From: Mangifera indica | Lineage: Eukaryota > Streptophyta > Magnoliopsida > Sapindales > Anacardiaceae | DNA length: 64,000 bases | NCBI RefSeq assembly: GCF_011075055.1 | Contig: NC_058154.1 | Location: 8,129,620 to 8,193,619, forward strand | Direction of reading: 5' to 3' | Shown here: positions 1-12,244 of the stretch, one piece after another | Layout of the letters: each line of letters begins with the position of its first letter | How positions within the stretch are numbered: position 1 is the stretch's first letter | Made by a program: the position numbers and the translations under genes | The notes under the pieces: model-generated | Database searches by the model: none | What the model saw: the letters and a program-made list of their open reading frames with translations, nothing else | What the model was told of the DNA's origin: nothing

Positions 1-1394
1 GTTCCAAAGCATGAGTAACAAGATCCAATAGGATTGGATCAATATCTCTCTTTAATTGGGTGAGATGTGTTAACGAGAAGGTTTTGGCCGCGTCCAAGAG
101 CTTTTCTCCTTCAAAGGCGAGACATGAAGCTTCATACAAACTTAGCAATCCTTTGACATCCTTCTCCAAGTATTCCATGTAATTGCTTTCTTCATCAAGG
201 AAAATCTTGAAAATATCTGTGAATCATGAAATTACTTTTTATTAACCAATAACGACATTATTGTATAATTTATATGAAAGCATGATTAAAAGATGTTTTA
301 ATTCTTGCATTAACATCTTTTTGTATGTTTTTTTAATTTTTTTCTTTGGTTGAAGTTTAGGAATTAAAATTAAAGTCCTTAAAACTTGTTTCTGTGTGAA
401 TGAGATTTTAAGATCTCATATGAACTTATAAGTTAAATAAGCTTGCTAGCGGCTGCTCACTATGTTTTAATATACTAGAATCATAAAAGTTTTAATATAC
501 TCATAGAATCATAAAAGTTAAAAAAAATGATAAAGTATCTTTGTAATTAGAAACAACATGGCCATTTTGGTCTCTCTGACGAAGCAATTTTTTTAATTAA
601 TCTTTAAAAGATACCTATTGTCACCGTATCCGGCACATTCATATATTTGAAATTTTACTTTAAGTGATATACCTTGAGAAATGTGGAAACCATGTTGTCT
701 AAGAAGCCTGAATCTTAGAGAAGTAGAATGGAGTTTGTTTTCTGCTTTGGCATCATCATCATTTTCTTCCCAAGACGTACTAATTCTACCAAGAGCTATC
801 TTTATGTCCTTATGGAACCGGTATCCTAAACCTAGACGCTGAACGTCATCAATCAATTCAAGAATGCTCAATAATTCTGCATTCTCATTGTTCATCATAC
901 TTCTCACCTCCTCCTCCAGCTTCTTTGCCTTGTCCTTGCATTCTTCATCCTACAAAAAAGAAAAAAAAATGTAGAGAATAAGATAGAGATATGATGTTTA
1001 CAAGAAGAGATTCCATTACCACCTTGTTTAGTGATTCAAAAAAATTGGTCGTTTCATGGTGCAACATGCAGACTCTACAAGCAAACGGTGCTATGCTCAC
1101 TTGCTAGAATTCTCAGCTTTGAGCGGAAAAAAACAATAGATTGAGTTTATAAACACATAAAATAAAATTTGATTGCATTATTCATATTCTACAAAAACAA
1201 CTGGTTGGATAATTGAGTAGATGAAAATGAGGGAATGGACAATGTTTAATCACCACATCATTAGTCCGTAGAGACTGCAGAAAATTGTAATTCCAAGTAG
1301 TTGGCTGGTAATTTGCAGATAGTCTACCACGGGAAGTTTGTGTAGATTTTAATTCCGAATGAGGCATAGGAAAACTGCAGAGATGGAGTGCCAT
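1..1394 (-). CDS. Terpene synthase, TPS-b type, 5' part (exons 1-3; 3' end beyond window)
   Basis: Class I terpene synthase, 5' portion only. Exon 1 is 1257-1394 (46 codons from ATG at 1394), exon 2 is 673-949, exon 3 is 216 to beyond base 1. All junctions are GT/AG: phase 0 for the first intron, phase 1 for the second. Exon 1 has SANYQPTTW, the end of the RRx8W motif of monoterpene synthases, but the pair reads Arg24-Leu25, not Arg-Arg. Exon 2 carries LELIDDVQRLGLGYRF and RFRLLRQHGF; exon 3 carries GLLSLYEASCLAFEGE and the start of the helical N-terminal domain. The DDxxD and NSE/DTE catalytic exons lie off the left edge. Only 23 residues precede the motif, short for a plastid transit peptide, so location and product are open. 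The start is supported by a TATA box about 50 bp upstream. No stop or frameshift is seen in the visible part. The exon 1 donor could instead be 3 nt downstream (GTGATT). Confidence 0.9.
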
Positions 1395-1440
1395 TGCTGT
1401 TTTTGCTCAAGTTTTGTACTTTAAATGATCAACTTAGAGT

Positions 1441-1452
1441 TATATATTTATA
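1441..1452 (-). promoter_or_regulatory. Candidate TATA box of the terpene synthase
   Basis: Read on the minus strand this is TATAAATATATA, ending about 47 bp before the ATG at 1394. That would place the start of transcription only some 15-30 bases before the start codon and leaves no room for a longer transit peptide upstream. Motif and position only. Confidence 0.5.
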
Positions 1453-3010
1453 CAATGAGGGTTAGAGTGTGCCACGAGATTCACTTGCTTGCATTAGGTA
1501 TTGTGACGTCGAACTAGCATTGTAGGCAATGACAGGCTGATGGTCAGTCCAACGAGATTCACATGCTTTAATTATTTTTTATTTTTCTCATCTGAATCCC
1601 ATTCACGTTCACACTCTTTGGTAAAGTCATTTCTGATATAATCTTTCATTCATTATGTGCCACAACAAAATAAAAGTAATGTTAACTAAAAGCATACAGG
1701 AAATATGTACCTAAAACTATATAATGTAATTGAAGTTGATATGTTGAACAACACTTCCATTTTAAGAAAATCATTTCAATCCATATTACTTGCCAATATA
1801 AAGAAATGAAAAAAATTAATTAATAATATTTTAACCTTATAGTTAAATATATTTTACCAAATCAAATGTATCTCTCAACATAACATTTATGCAAAAATGA
1901 ATATGTAGAAGGGAAATGGATAATTTCCCATCAAAGTTTTAATCCAATCTCAAAAACACACCCATGACAGATAAAAAATCCAAACACCCACCCGAATCTT
2001 AGAGAATCATCATACCTACTCTAGTGACCATTCTTTAGGAAATCTCTCTCTAGTCCAAGTTGTCTAATCACTCATTACCATTTGACAGACCAACGATCCT
2101 AGCTAAATCAATTAATAAACTTCTAATCAGTAGACTCTCTATATCCTGGTAAGTCTTAGACCCACTAATCAATGGACTAATCTACATTCTAGGAAGTTCT
2201 AGTCAATTGATAGACTCACAGTCCTAGCAATAATGTATCTCTTAATCTAAGAACACCAATCGATGGACCTTATCCTATCTGCGGGTATGCCTAGGTCAAA
2301 AATACTTTCTTACCAACCTAAAATCTCCATCTCTATGTCCTATCAAATAATCTCAAATCTCAGTAGAATATCTGATCCTTATTGATGCCCAATCTCTTGA
2401 AACACTCTTAGACTTATCTCGAGTCCAACTCAACCTAGAATTTCTTTCTCTTTTGATCATATGTATTCTCTCTCCATAGGTACCTAACTCGTTAGGTATC
2501 TTTCCCATATTCATATCAAATCGTTTCCTTGAATATATCTTGTATCAATCTTATTACTTTCATTGGATATTTTACCCCTTGAGGATTTATCTCAAATTTG
2601 TATCAAACCTTTTCCTCAAGTACATAACCCATAAGATATCTCTCATATTCGTGTTAAATCTTTCCCTTAGGTATCTTTTGGCACCTCCACATGTATTCTA
2701 TCTTAATCACACATATCTCAATTCTAATAATTTCTATGTCTTATTCAATTACGCATAACCAATTTACGTCTATATTTTTCCTTTAAAGTATGACAAATCT
2801 TCCATTGTATTCAGGTGTACAAATCAATAGGCTAACGTTTGATTCTCTTCAGTCATAATTCGAGTGTATATAACCAAAATTGATTAAAGTTGAGTGTGTT
2901 TTTCCTTATCACACATAGAACTTTATTTCAAAACCTATTTGTGGCAGTAACAAAAGAATTTCTTAAAAATTAAAATTGACGATCACAAAAAAAGAAATTT
3001 ATAGGTTTAT
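1453..3010. other. Non-coding region with degenerate repeat texture
   Basis: No gene is seen. From about 1930 to 2890 the plus strand is rich in T and C and full of short CTAG/TCTAA words, as in decayed LTR sequence. Three related stretches of about 45 bp start near 2495, 2583 and 2633, each of the form 'ATCTCTCATATTCGTATCAAATC...TTTCCT'. No TG...CA boundary or target-site duplication could be fixed, so I do not call an element. Confidence 0.4.
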
Positions 3011-3020
3011 TCTCAAGGTA

Positions 3021-3366
3021 ACTTATGACCTAATCCAAAAATCCAATTCAGACTCAAAATCCAAATGCATCACATTCAACAGTCCCATAAAGGAACCTCA
3101 CAGCAACTCGTCGACATCATTGGAAGGTAGATTTTCTAGCCAAAACTTGGTCTATTGTCTAGACAACATCATCAAACAATATACTAATTTCTCTTTATTG
3201 GCTGATTCTTGGGGGGACTTACGATCTAATTTTCAGCCAAAAATCTCATCTAGACTCACAACCCTAACGTATCACATTCTAGAGCTTGTGTGGTAGTCCT
3301 ATGGGGAACCTCACAGTAGCTTATCAACAATCCCAAAAGGGAGATTTTCTGACTCAGCTTATCATC
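3021..3366. repeat. Imperfect tandem duplication, unit about 200 bp
   Basis: The segment starting at 3021 (ACTTATGACCTAATCC) recurs at 3217 (ACTTACGATCTAATTT). Both copies then share 'CTCACA', 'AGTCC.AT..GGAACCTCACAG' and 'AGATTTTCT'. The offset grows from 196 to 213 bp through small indels. Probably part of a decayed LTR or satellite-like segment; no coding function. Confidence 0.6.
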
Positions 3367-3422
3367 TAGGTTTAAAATTCTACAAATCATGACATTTTTT
3401 TCACGTATCCTTTCCTTTCATT

Positions 3423-3692
3423 CAGTCCACACATAGAAGAACTTCCATGTCTCCTTGTACCTTACATGACATGAATCCATATAATTTCACATGCCCAGTA
3501 AATTCATTCAGCAACAAAAAAGTCAAAAATCAATATAAGAGCCCTCTAAGTTGCTGCCACAGTAAATCAAACACTTATATTTTCTTCTCATGCAGTCCAC
3601 ACAAGGAAGAACTTTCATGCCTCCCTGTACCTTACACGACATGAATCCATATGATTTCACATGCCTAGAACTTCATTTAGCAGTGAAAATGT
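3423..3692. repeat. Direct repeat of about 100 bp, offset 170 bp
   Basis: CAGTCCACACATAGAAGAAC at 3423 recurs as CAGTCCACACAAGGAAGAAC at 3593, and the similarity continues through 'CTTACA/CGACATGAATCCATATRATTTCACATGCC'. About 70 bp of unrelated sequence separates the copies. It directly follows the 200-bp duplication, so both may belong to one decayed element. Confidence 0.65.
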
Positions 3693-5619
3693 AACACCCA
3701 CAGGCATGTCTGAGGTTAATTTGGTCGTTTGTCTCTTGATTTTGCTTGTTTATCTGTGGTCAAGTGCTTTTGGAGTTGTACAGCTGTGTGGGAAGGCCTA
3801 ATTTGTTGATTTATGTGATAATGCATTAAGGATGTTAAATTTGTTGAGTTTGGTCAATTTGAATAGATGAGTTTGGTCCTTTTTATTAAAATTACGATTA
3901 TTAGAAATGAAACTAACTACAATGTTGGAGACTGTCTCCACTGTCATCTTAATCCCTAAATCGCAAAAAACATTGCCCCATTGTCATCTCATCTCATCTC
4001 TCCTCCAGTATCCACCATGTCCAGTTGAACCGACAAATGCTCTCCTCTAGATTATTCTTCTTCCGGTATGATCTTTTCTTATTAAATTTTAAAGGCCTGA
4101 ATTTATATTTGATTGAGTTTTCTAATACATAGTACTTGGAGAAATACTAAGTTCTAATATTGCCTATTCATGTCATTTCATGACACTGTGGCTTTGTAAT
4201 GATGTGTGTGTTTATTAGAGACATGTAGAATGCACGGGCGGCGAGTGAGTTGTCCCAATAATAAAAATATGAAACCATTGTCAAAGATTATAAGGATTAT
4301 CTCCAACAAACAACAAACTTCCAGTTGTTATTATGTAGAAATCACAATATCGTACTCAGACTTGCTAAAAGAAACATACCTAAATGAAATTAAATGCGGA
4401 GGATAGAGAATAGAAGTAATTTTCTGTTGAAGGCGGCGGCTAAGTGACGTTTCAGGGGAGAGATGAACCAAAGAAATTAAATGTGTATTAAGTTAAAATG
4501 AAGTTACAATTTCAAGTGTTAGTTTAGTTTTATTTTTCTGGAGGATTACTTTTATTCCTTATTCTTCACATTTAATTTCATTTAAGTTCGTCCTTCCAGT
4601 AAGTTTGATTATGATATTATGCTGTCTACATAGTAAATATATTGATGGTCAGAAAGTTGTTGGTTGCTGGAGACAGAAGCAGGTGGATGTTGTTGATTTC
4701 CGTCCCAATTAAAAGGAAGAAAGTGAAATTAGAAATGGACACTTAATAGACATGGCATACGATCATTCTCATTTAAACAAAACAATAATCCTTCTAAAAT
4801 GTGATAGTGGATTCGTCGACTCACTCCCTGCCTCTCCGTTCAAAACAGTTACAACCTTACAAACCCACGATATCATCAGGTCACATGAAAAAACCCTAAT
4901 TAGTATATATACAAAAATTATACGATTTTAATACAACAAATAATAAAAAATATGCTTGTAAAAGTAAAGTCATAAAGTTTGGATACGGGATAAATACAAA
5001 ACATATATATTCAAGTTTCATATGATACATCGTCAATAATATATTTTTAAAAATACAATATTATCAATCATAATTTTAGGAGCACTTGCTTGAAATCGGT
5101 ATAGTATTTCAAATCAAAGCATTCAATTGGCCATTAAATCTAACATAACACATTATATTATCCATTTTCAAATTATAGTCTCAATATTTTCAAGCACAAT
5201 ACATGACTAAATTTTAATATATTCTCTTAAACACATAACATAGTTAATTAATAAATCACAATGGTTGATTATTCTAGTTTACATGAAAAGATTTAACAAT
5301 AAATGATTTATATCTCATATTTATCTTTTATAGTCGAATCAAATTCAAGTCATGAAGATATTGTCCGCAAAAATTTGAAAAAAAATTCAGAAGTAAATAT
5401 TAATTTAAAAAACCTAAACCTTACATTCAAACGAAAAAAAACGAGACAAATAATTTTTTACCTCTAAAATTTCTATCTTGTCTTACATACTTTGCTCCAG
5501 TTAAAAGAAAGTTCAAGTTCTAGTGATCATGTTACACAATATGATTAATTATGCATGTATTTTTCCATATATGGATTATCATTGGGCTTTGATGTCAAAT
5601 AATAGAAATAAAAAAAATT
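3693..5619. other. AT-rich non-coding region
   Basis: Nothing gene-like is supported. The short open frames at 4206 and 5523 have no recognisable domain or plant gene structure. TGTAACACCC at 3690 resembles the first bases of some plant LTRs, but no matching end was found. Confidence 0.5.
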
Positions 5620-7718
5620 ATCATATCTATACACGTCAATTGGGCCGGGCCTCTATTTGGCTCGACCCGAAGCATGAAAAAAAGCTCGGGCATGATAAAA
5701 CCTAGTCTGACACTCTACAGTGTCGAGCCAGACTTAGGGCTTTAATATTAGACCCATGGGCTGGCCCAGCCCAGCCCGACATTGTTTATAAAATAAAAAT
5801 AAAATTTTTTACTTTTTTTTTCCTGTTTATTACCAGAAACCGCTTCTGCCAAATGGTAGAAGCTGTTGCTTAATTTTTTTTAAAATTTTTAATTAATTTA
5901 TTTTTTCTCTATAAAAACCTATTCAGTTTTTCATTTTCATTTTCAATTACAATTAAAAATTTCTCAAACTCTTAGTCTCAATTATTTTATTATATTTTTA
6001 ATCTCATTTTATTTTAATTTTATCATTATAAAATATTACAAATGGATCTAATGTCAAATGAATTCAATTCATTTGAATATTATCATGTTGGTGCTGATGA
6101 TATTATTGATGATGCACAAGGTGGAATAGGTGGAGCACCAACGGGTGAAAGTAGTATAGTTACAGGTTCGTATTATTCAACAGAGAGAAAAAGAAAACAA
6201 ACGTCAATGGTATGAGAGCACTTCGATAAAATAGAGGAAACAATAAACGAAAAATTAATTCGTCGAGTAGTATGTAAACATTCTGGTTCTTGTTTAACAT
6301 GTGCAAGTACAAGTGGGACGGGACATCTTCACCGACATGTTATCGATTACTGTAAAAAAATTCCACGTGAGCTTAAAAGACAAAAACAAATTGCATTCAC
6401 CAGATCACGATCCGTTGGTCCAAGTGCTACTTCAGTAGGAGGTTCGAGTGGTTCCGGACATATGGGAGAAATGTCGACTTTTACGTACGATCAAATGAAG
6501 ATGCGAGATTACATGGTCAGGTACGTAGTTGCTTATGATAAACCTTTTAGTTATACAGAAGATGAAATTTTAGAATGGATGATGCAAATTAGTATTCAAC
6601 CAGTATGTAAAAGAATTTCTAAGTCAACTCTTAGGTCAGATATATTGAAAAATTATGAATTAATTAAAATAAAAATTATTGGAGAATTAAGTAATTGTAA
6701 TGGTGTTATTTCGATAACTTCTTATTTATGGACAGCTACAAATCAACATATAGGGTATTTTTGTGCAACTACCCATTCTATTAATTTTGATTGACAATTA
6801 TACAAAAAAATTATTGCATTTAGAAATTTAGAATATCCGCATGATGGTCTTACAATTTATTGTGCATTAGCAAATATTTTTGAGGAATATAAAATTAATA
6901 ATTTTATTTTTTCAATTATTTTTGATAATGCTAAAAATAATGATAAAGTTATTGAATATATGTATAATCATTTATCTCCTCTATTTAATAGAAAATTATT
7001 TTATGTTAGGTATGCATGTCATATTATTAATTTAATTGCTCAAAAAGGCTTGAGCTTGGCAAAAAAACATTTAGAAGTAATTAGACATGTCATTGCATAC
7101 ATTTCATCATCCCCATCACAGGTACAAGCATATCATCAATTATGTAGATCAACGGGATTAAGAAGGAAAAAATTAAAAATAGATATTAAAACTAGGTGAA
7201 ATTCAACATATCTCATGTTGAAAGCATGCGAAAGGTATAGAGTTCCTATAATACGATACTTCAATACCCAACAAAAAGATTTGCAAGATCCCATTTTTTT
7301 TACAGATCAAGATAGGGAAATAGCTATAGCTTTAATGAACTTGTTAGAGCCATTGAAGATAGACATAGATCATTGCTCAAGTGTGTATTATTTAACAACT
7401 TGTTCTATAATATATAGTATGGTAGAAATAAGTTATATTTTTAAATAACATAGGTATCATCACTCTCATAATACTTTTCAAAATATATGTATGCAAATAG
7501 AACAAAAATTTTAAAAATATTGGAGTGAAATTCTTTTACTTTATTCAACAGCTACTATTTTAGATCCTAGGGCAAAAACTAATAGAATACAAAATTTATT
7601 TGATGTTATTAATGAAAATTTGTTAATTAATAGCAATGTAAATTCTTTTGAATATGTTCAAGATTTTTACTTGATATGTATAGTATTTATGAATAAAAAT
7701 AAGGAAAAACTAGACAAA

Positions 7719-9796
7719 TGACAGGACCCATCCCGACTCGCTAATCTCATAACCTTTGAAAATACCGTTATAGGCTTAGAAGGGCAAAATGCATCTTGTA
7801 TTTCTGTTTGAAAAACGTTTCTACACCATAACCTAGCATGTAATATAATATCATCTATAGGCCTCTGGTCTTTATATGAGTACATGTCAAAATACATCCT
7901 GATTAAAGCCTAGAAATCATAAAATAAACTTGTAATCAGGCCTTCGACTTTATCATTTACATAACAACAATTTACATCTTCACTCATTTCAAAAAAATCA
8001 TGAGAATAGTTTAATTAGGCCTCCGACCCTTCAACATTTCATAAGTTTCTCAAAAAAACAACAAAAAGTCTATATGGATGTGTGCAATGAGGACACCTAC
8101 TAAGGATGCTACACCGTGGCACAACCCAACGAAACACTATCTAACACGATCTGGAGGATGTCCTGGAGGGAAATATTTATAAAGGTGAGCTGAAGGCTCA
8201 GTGAGTAGGAAATTTAAATCCTTGAGAACATTAAATGCATGTCAAACAAATAATACTATGCCATAATATCAGCCACACACACAATTTTTAAGTTTTTAAG
8301 GGGAGATTAACAATCCAACTATGACATATGATACTTTAATCCAACACCATGCTAATTATGCTTAAGGCCACATGTTTCTCATGTACATTAACTTGAAATG
8401 TTCATCACACAATAACATCACACAAGTTGATTGTCACAAGAATGAAATTAACAACACTACCTTTATCTCATAGGAACATATCGATCATTCACGAATTTCC
8501 ACTTCCAACTCAATAACCATTGCAAGACTCTAAAATAATAGGTTTTCTTACATATCAAAACTCTAAAATAATTACCCATAGATATCACACAGTTACAATA
8601 TAACTATATACATAAAAAATACCATATAAAAGGAAATCTGTCATACCCAAGGGGTGTCCCCCACATAGGCAGAGCAAGAAGAAAACAACTGTCATACTCG
8701 ATATAATCTCTCACGAGCAGAGCACACAAATCTGTCATACTTGGCATGAAATAAAACACAAGCAGAGTACTAAATTCTGTCGTACCTGCATGAATATCAC
8801 ATAAGCAGAGCACCTAAATTTGTCGTATCTGACATAAATATTGCACAGGTAGAGCACTTATTGCATAATAGGTAATAACCACTCTTATCACCATATATAT
8901 AATAAAATGACTTGATATTATGAACTTTTAGAACAATAATCATCGGCAAGCGCCACAACTACATAAGCAAATGTCAATCACACATAAGGCTAAACTAAAC
9001 ACTTCCAACTCAACCACAACACAAAACATCAATTTAATCAATTTCCAAAATTTCACTTGGTCACCAACTAAATGTTTTAAAGTCACGATAGTCATTAGTT
9101 ACACACATAACATAACTTAACTAAGCATTCTGAACCACATAATAATATAACTTTTACTCTATAGCCACCCATAACCTAAATCCATAACATACATAAAGAA
9201 ACTATTATTTCCCTTGATTTTATAAGAGATTTCCACCAAAAATCTATACTACCATTTTCAAGGATTCACAATAAATTAAATACTATAAAATTTTACAAGA
9301 CTAATAAATATTAATTTCATAAAGATTATAGATAAAAGTTTATTCTCACTCACTGATTTGGGTTGTCTCTAAGTCGATGTTGAAATCTCTTGTTATTCTT
9401 TCTTCTTCTTCACCTATTCAAACTAATTTGAAACAACATGGTCAGAGTTTTGGAAATCCCTAAATTGAACAGTGAAAAATCAAACCCTAAAATTATTTAA
9501 ACAAAAATTAAATACCATATCCCCTTTTCCCTTAAATTTCCTTTCTCTTCCTTCTTCTTTCTCCCTCTTTCTTTCCTTTCTTCTTTCTTCTCTCATTTTC
9601 TTTCTTCCCTTCTCCCCCTTTCCTTCTCTCTTTTCCCTCGCCTACGTCTCTACTTCTTTTTGTTGAAGAATGAAAAGAAAAACAAAGCCTAAAGGCTTTA
9701 TTAATTTTTATTGGAAACTTTTATTTAAACCCATACTTACACAAAATTTCACATAGCCCCCCTAAAGTTTCCCATAACTAATATTTGGGTATTTCA
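7719..9796. mobile_element. Solo LTR (2,078 bp) inserted in the hAT element
   Basis: Begins TGACAGGACCC and ends GGTATTTCA, so it has TG...CA termini. It is flanked by perfect 5-bp duplications ACAAA at 7714-7718 and 9797-9801. No reverse transcriptase, integrase, primer site or second LTR is present, so this is most simply a solo LTR left by recombination between the two LTRs of a full element. It contains a 45-bp minisatellite (8638-8865) and a pyrimidine tract (9520-9660). LTRs over 2 kb are commoner in Ty3/gypsy lineages, but the family cannot be fixed here. Orientation is unknown. Confidence 0.85.
8638..8865. repeat. Minisatellite in the solo LTR, five units of about 45 bp
   Basis: Units start at 8638, 8689, 8732, 8777 and 8820, i.e. 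spacings of 51, 43, 45 and 43 bp. Each starts with CTGTCATAC/TTGTCGTAT and later carries (A)GCAGAGCAC or GGTAGAGCAC. Confidence 0.8.
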
Positions 9797-10684
9797 ACAA
9801 AGTTCTACACCAGAGGTAAGTTCTGGTAGTTCAGGTAAAAAAAGTCGCGCATATGGTCTCTATTGCACAAAGGTAAATAAACTACTAGTCAAAGTACTAA
9901 TTATAGTCAATTTTATAATTATATCAATATTGACCATTATCCTGAAATTAGTTAAAGATATAATACTGAAAAACTAGATGTTTTGGCATGGTGGAAAGAC
10001 AAAGCAGAAACGTTTCCTATGCTTTTAGCCATGACCCAAGATCTACTAACACCTAATGTCAACTGTAGCATCGAAATCCGCTTTTAGTGCGGGTGGACGC
10101 GTGTTGGATGATAAACAGTCTAATTTACATCCGAATATAGTTGAAGCGATAATGTGCATTAAGGATTGGGTCAAAGCTGATTTCAAATTACAGAATCATG
10201 TGGCAAAAGATGTCTTTGAAGAATTCAGAGATTTGGATGTAGAAGATGAATAGATAAATGTTATATAGTAGATATATTTTATTTATGTTTTGTAATTTAT
10301 ACAGTATGTAAATTAATTTATTTATACTATGTTATCAATTTATAATATTTTTCATCATGTAACCACAGTATTCCTCTGCTACAAATGAGGGATTATAAAT
10401 AAAATATTCGGGGTACTGTCCTCAATTTTAATAATTGAAAAATAATTTGTATTTAAAAATTTTAATTAAATTTTTTTTTAAATATTGATTAAATGGGTCG
10501 GGCCGGCCCGATAAAAGCTTGACCCAATTAAGGCCTGTTATTATATGGGCCAGGCCTTAGACCTTTATATTTCAATGGGCCAGCCCAACCCATTATTGTT
10601 TGGGCCTCGAGCCCAGCCCATTAACCCAATGGGCCGAGTCGGAGCCAGCCCGGCCTGACCCCATTGACATCTCTAATCATTATC

Positions 10685-12244
10685 AATCAAGTTTAAGTTT
10701 TCTTTACCATCAAAACAATGGCAATCAAAATATATTATTATAAGACTATTCTAGCATAATTATGACAAACTAATAAGTTTCTTGATCAAGTCACTAATGT
10801 GAACAACCGTTTTCAAGTTTAACAAATTGAAGGATAAAATAATTAATTGATGGTGAAAAATAGAAATTAAAAAGAAAAATATGAGATCGTAAGATATTTT
10901 TAATTTTGAGTGCATAAATATGTACACACATGATATGTCATTATATGATTAAATGTTACTTTATCCTTAATTCAAAATCATTCAATCATTTAATGATATA
11001 TATTAAGTATGTACCTATTTATATATTCAAAGTAGGTATGTATAATTTTGTTGTCATATAACAATTTAATAAAACATAAATTTACTAAGGAATGAATAAT
11101 ATTTCCACGTAATATTCTTTTTAAGTAAACTCGATCAAGTATTAGCCCAGGTCATTGAGATTTAAGAAGAGAAATAACTTACTAGAATAAACAAGCCTTG
11201 AGTTGAGCTTTCATCGGCCCAACTAGAGATGGTGAAGATCAGACAATAGATGAGATGAGATTGGGGTTGGACCTAAATTGAGCTGGGTAAGGTTTGAAAG
11301 TCAGCTCGATTTGATTCAAATTTATTTAATGCGAATTCAAGCCAAATTTGAACTAAGAGATTTTGCTCATTTTTTAGACCAATTCAGACTCGAGTTTGAA
11401 AGAGTTCAACTCAGTTTGGCTTGCAAATCGAGTGGATGACTTAATTCAATTTAAACTTGGCTCAGACTCGATTTAAATTATATTAAATAATTGTTAAAAT
11501 GACATTGTTTTCTCATTATTAAATAAAATGACATTATTTTATCAATAAGTCACAAGTTTGAACCATAGATCCTAGTCATAAATTTGAACCATAAACTTAA
11601 ACCAAATCATTTTCATTTGAACTAAATTCGGATTACTCTTAATTTTGGGTCGACAAACTTAAACCCAAATTAAAGTATTTTTTATTCGAATTAAACTCAG
11701 ATCAAAAGGCGTTTGTACTCGACTCAATTCGTATCCATCCCTAAATGAGCTGATGGTGGAGTGATTTTTTTGTGATTTAGGGATTCAGATGACAATGGAG
11801 CGAGTCTCCAGCACAACAACTTGTTTAATAAAACACCGTATTTTATTTTTTCAATTGTCAATTTCAAAAATCATTTGAGTTTGTTCAAACTAGCCTTGTA
11901 TCAACTCACACACTATTTGATTCAATTTTGATTGTCCCGAACATAACTTAAACTATATTTATTATAAAAAAATCTCAACCTAAATCTTAATATTATTATT
12001 TTCTTGTCTCATCAAGTTATTAGGTTGTGTAAAAAAGTTGCCAACCCTAGATTTCTTTTTGAAATATTATATAGAATAGTTAAATGTATCAAAAAATGTA
12101 AAAAAGTCAATTCAATGAATAGATAAAGCCAATGGTACAACAGACAACATTGTATACCAGTGAATTAGCTTCCAAGGTCGAGCAGTTACAATTTCACTAC
12201 AGTATTTGCAAATGAATGATGGGCTGGACCACCTTAAATGGCGT
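10685..12244. other. AT-rich region with a possible decayed hAT-like MITE
   Basis: No gene. Between about 11226 and 11742 the sequence opens with TAGAGATGG and closes with GGATCCATCCCTAAA-like bases (CGTATCCATCCCTAAA). Inside it is rich in GAACTC/GAGTTTGA words typical of short non-autonomous hAT elements. The flanking 8-mers do not match, so the element call is weak. The rest is unremarkable AT-rich DNA. Confidence 0.35.

Larger units (their letters stand above)
6042..10253 (+). pseudogene. hAT transposase pseudogene (RICESLEEPER/BED-finger type)
   Basis: The frame can be followed from ATG at 6042 to the stop at 10253, with stops at about 6211, 6792, 7197 and 7446, decay from 7449, the LTR insertion at 7719-9796, and a shift near 10050. 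A BED-type zinc finger lies at about 6200-6350, but its conserved Trp position is a stop codon and the second Cys of its first pair is Ser (VVCKHSGSC). The RNase H-like catalytic core runs through 6460-7450 (TSYLWTATNQHIGYFC; IFDNAKNN; ACHIINLIAQKGL). The C-terminal dimerisation region after the LTR is well kept: SAFSAGGRVLDDKQSNLHP and IMCIKDWVKADF. Family knowledge: such proteins cut and paste hAT elements in the nucleus. Cannot be functional as read. Confidence 0.85.
5628..10675 (+). mobile_element. hAT superfamily DNA transposon, defective, split by a solo LTR
   Basis: The left end TATACACGTCAAT (5628) matches the reverse complement of the right end, TAGAGATGTCAAT (ending 10675), at 10 of 13 positions: the hAT-type terminal inverted repeat. 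Flanks are ATCATATC (5620-5627) and ATCATTATC (10676-10684), an 8-bp target-site duplication differing by one inserted T. Both subterminal regions are studded with GGGCC/GGCCC words, which contrast with the AT-rich interior. The interior encodes a broken hAT transposase on the plus strand. Without the 2,078-bp LTR insertion at 7719-9796 and its 5-bp duplication, the element is about 2.97 kb, a normal size for an autonomous plant hAT. Several stops make it inactive; a relative elsewhere in the genome could still mobilise it. Confidence 0.85.

Noticed and set aside
3690..3700. TGTAACACCC as the start of an LTR
   Set aside because: No second copy, no matching CA end and no target duplication found.
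8638..8865. Regularly spaced repeats reminiscent of a CRISPR array
   Set aside because: Plant nuclear DNA, variable units with no constant repeat and spacer; a minisatellite in an LTR.
9472..9666. Leu/Phe/Ser-rich frame
   Set aside because: Pyrimidine tract inside the solo LTR.
11226..11742. Short hAT-like MITE
   Set aside because: Ends look right but the flanking octamers do not match, so it is only mentioned in the region note.
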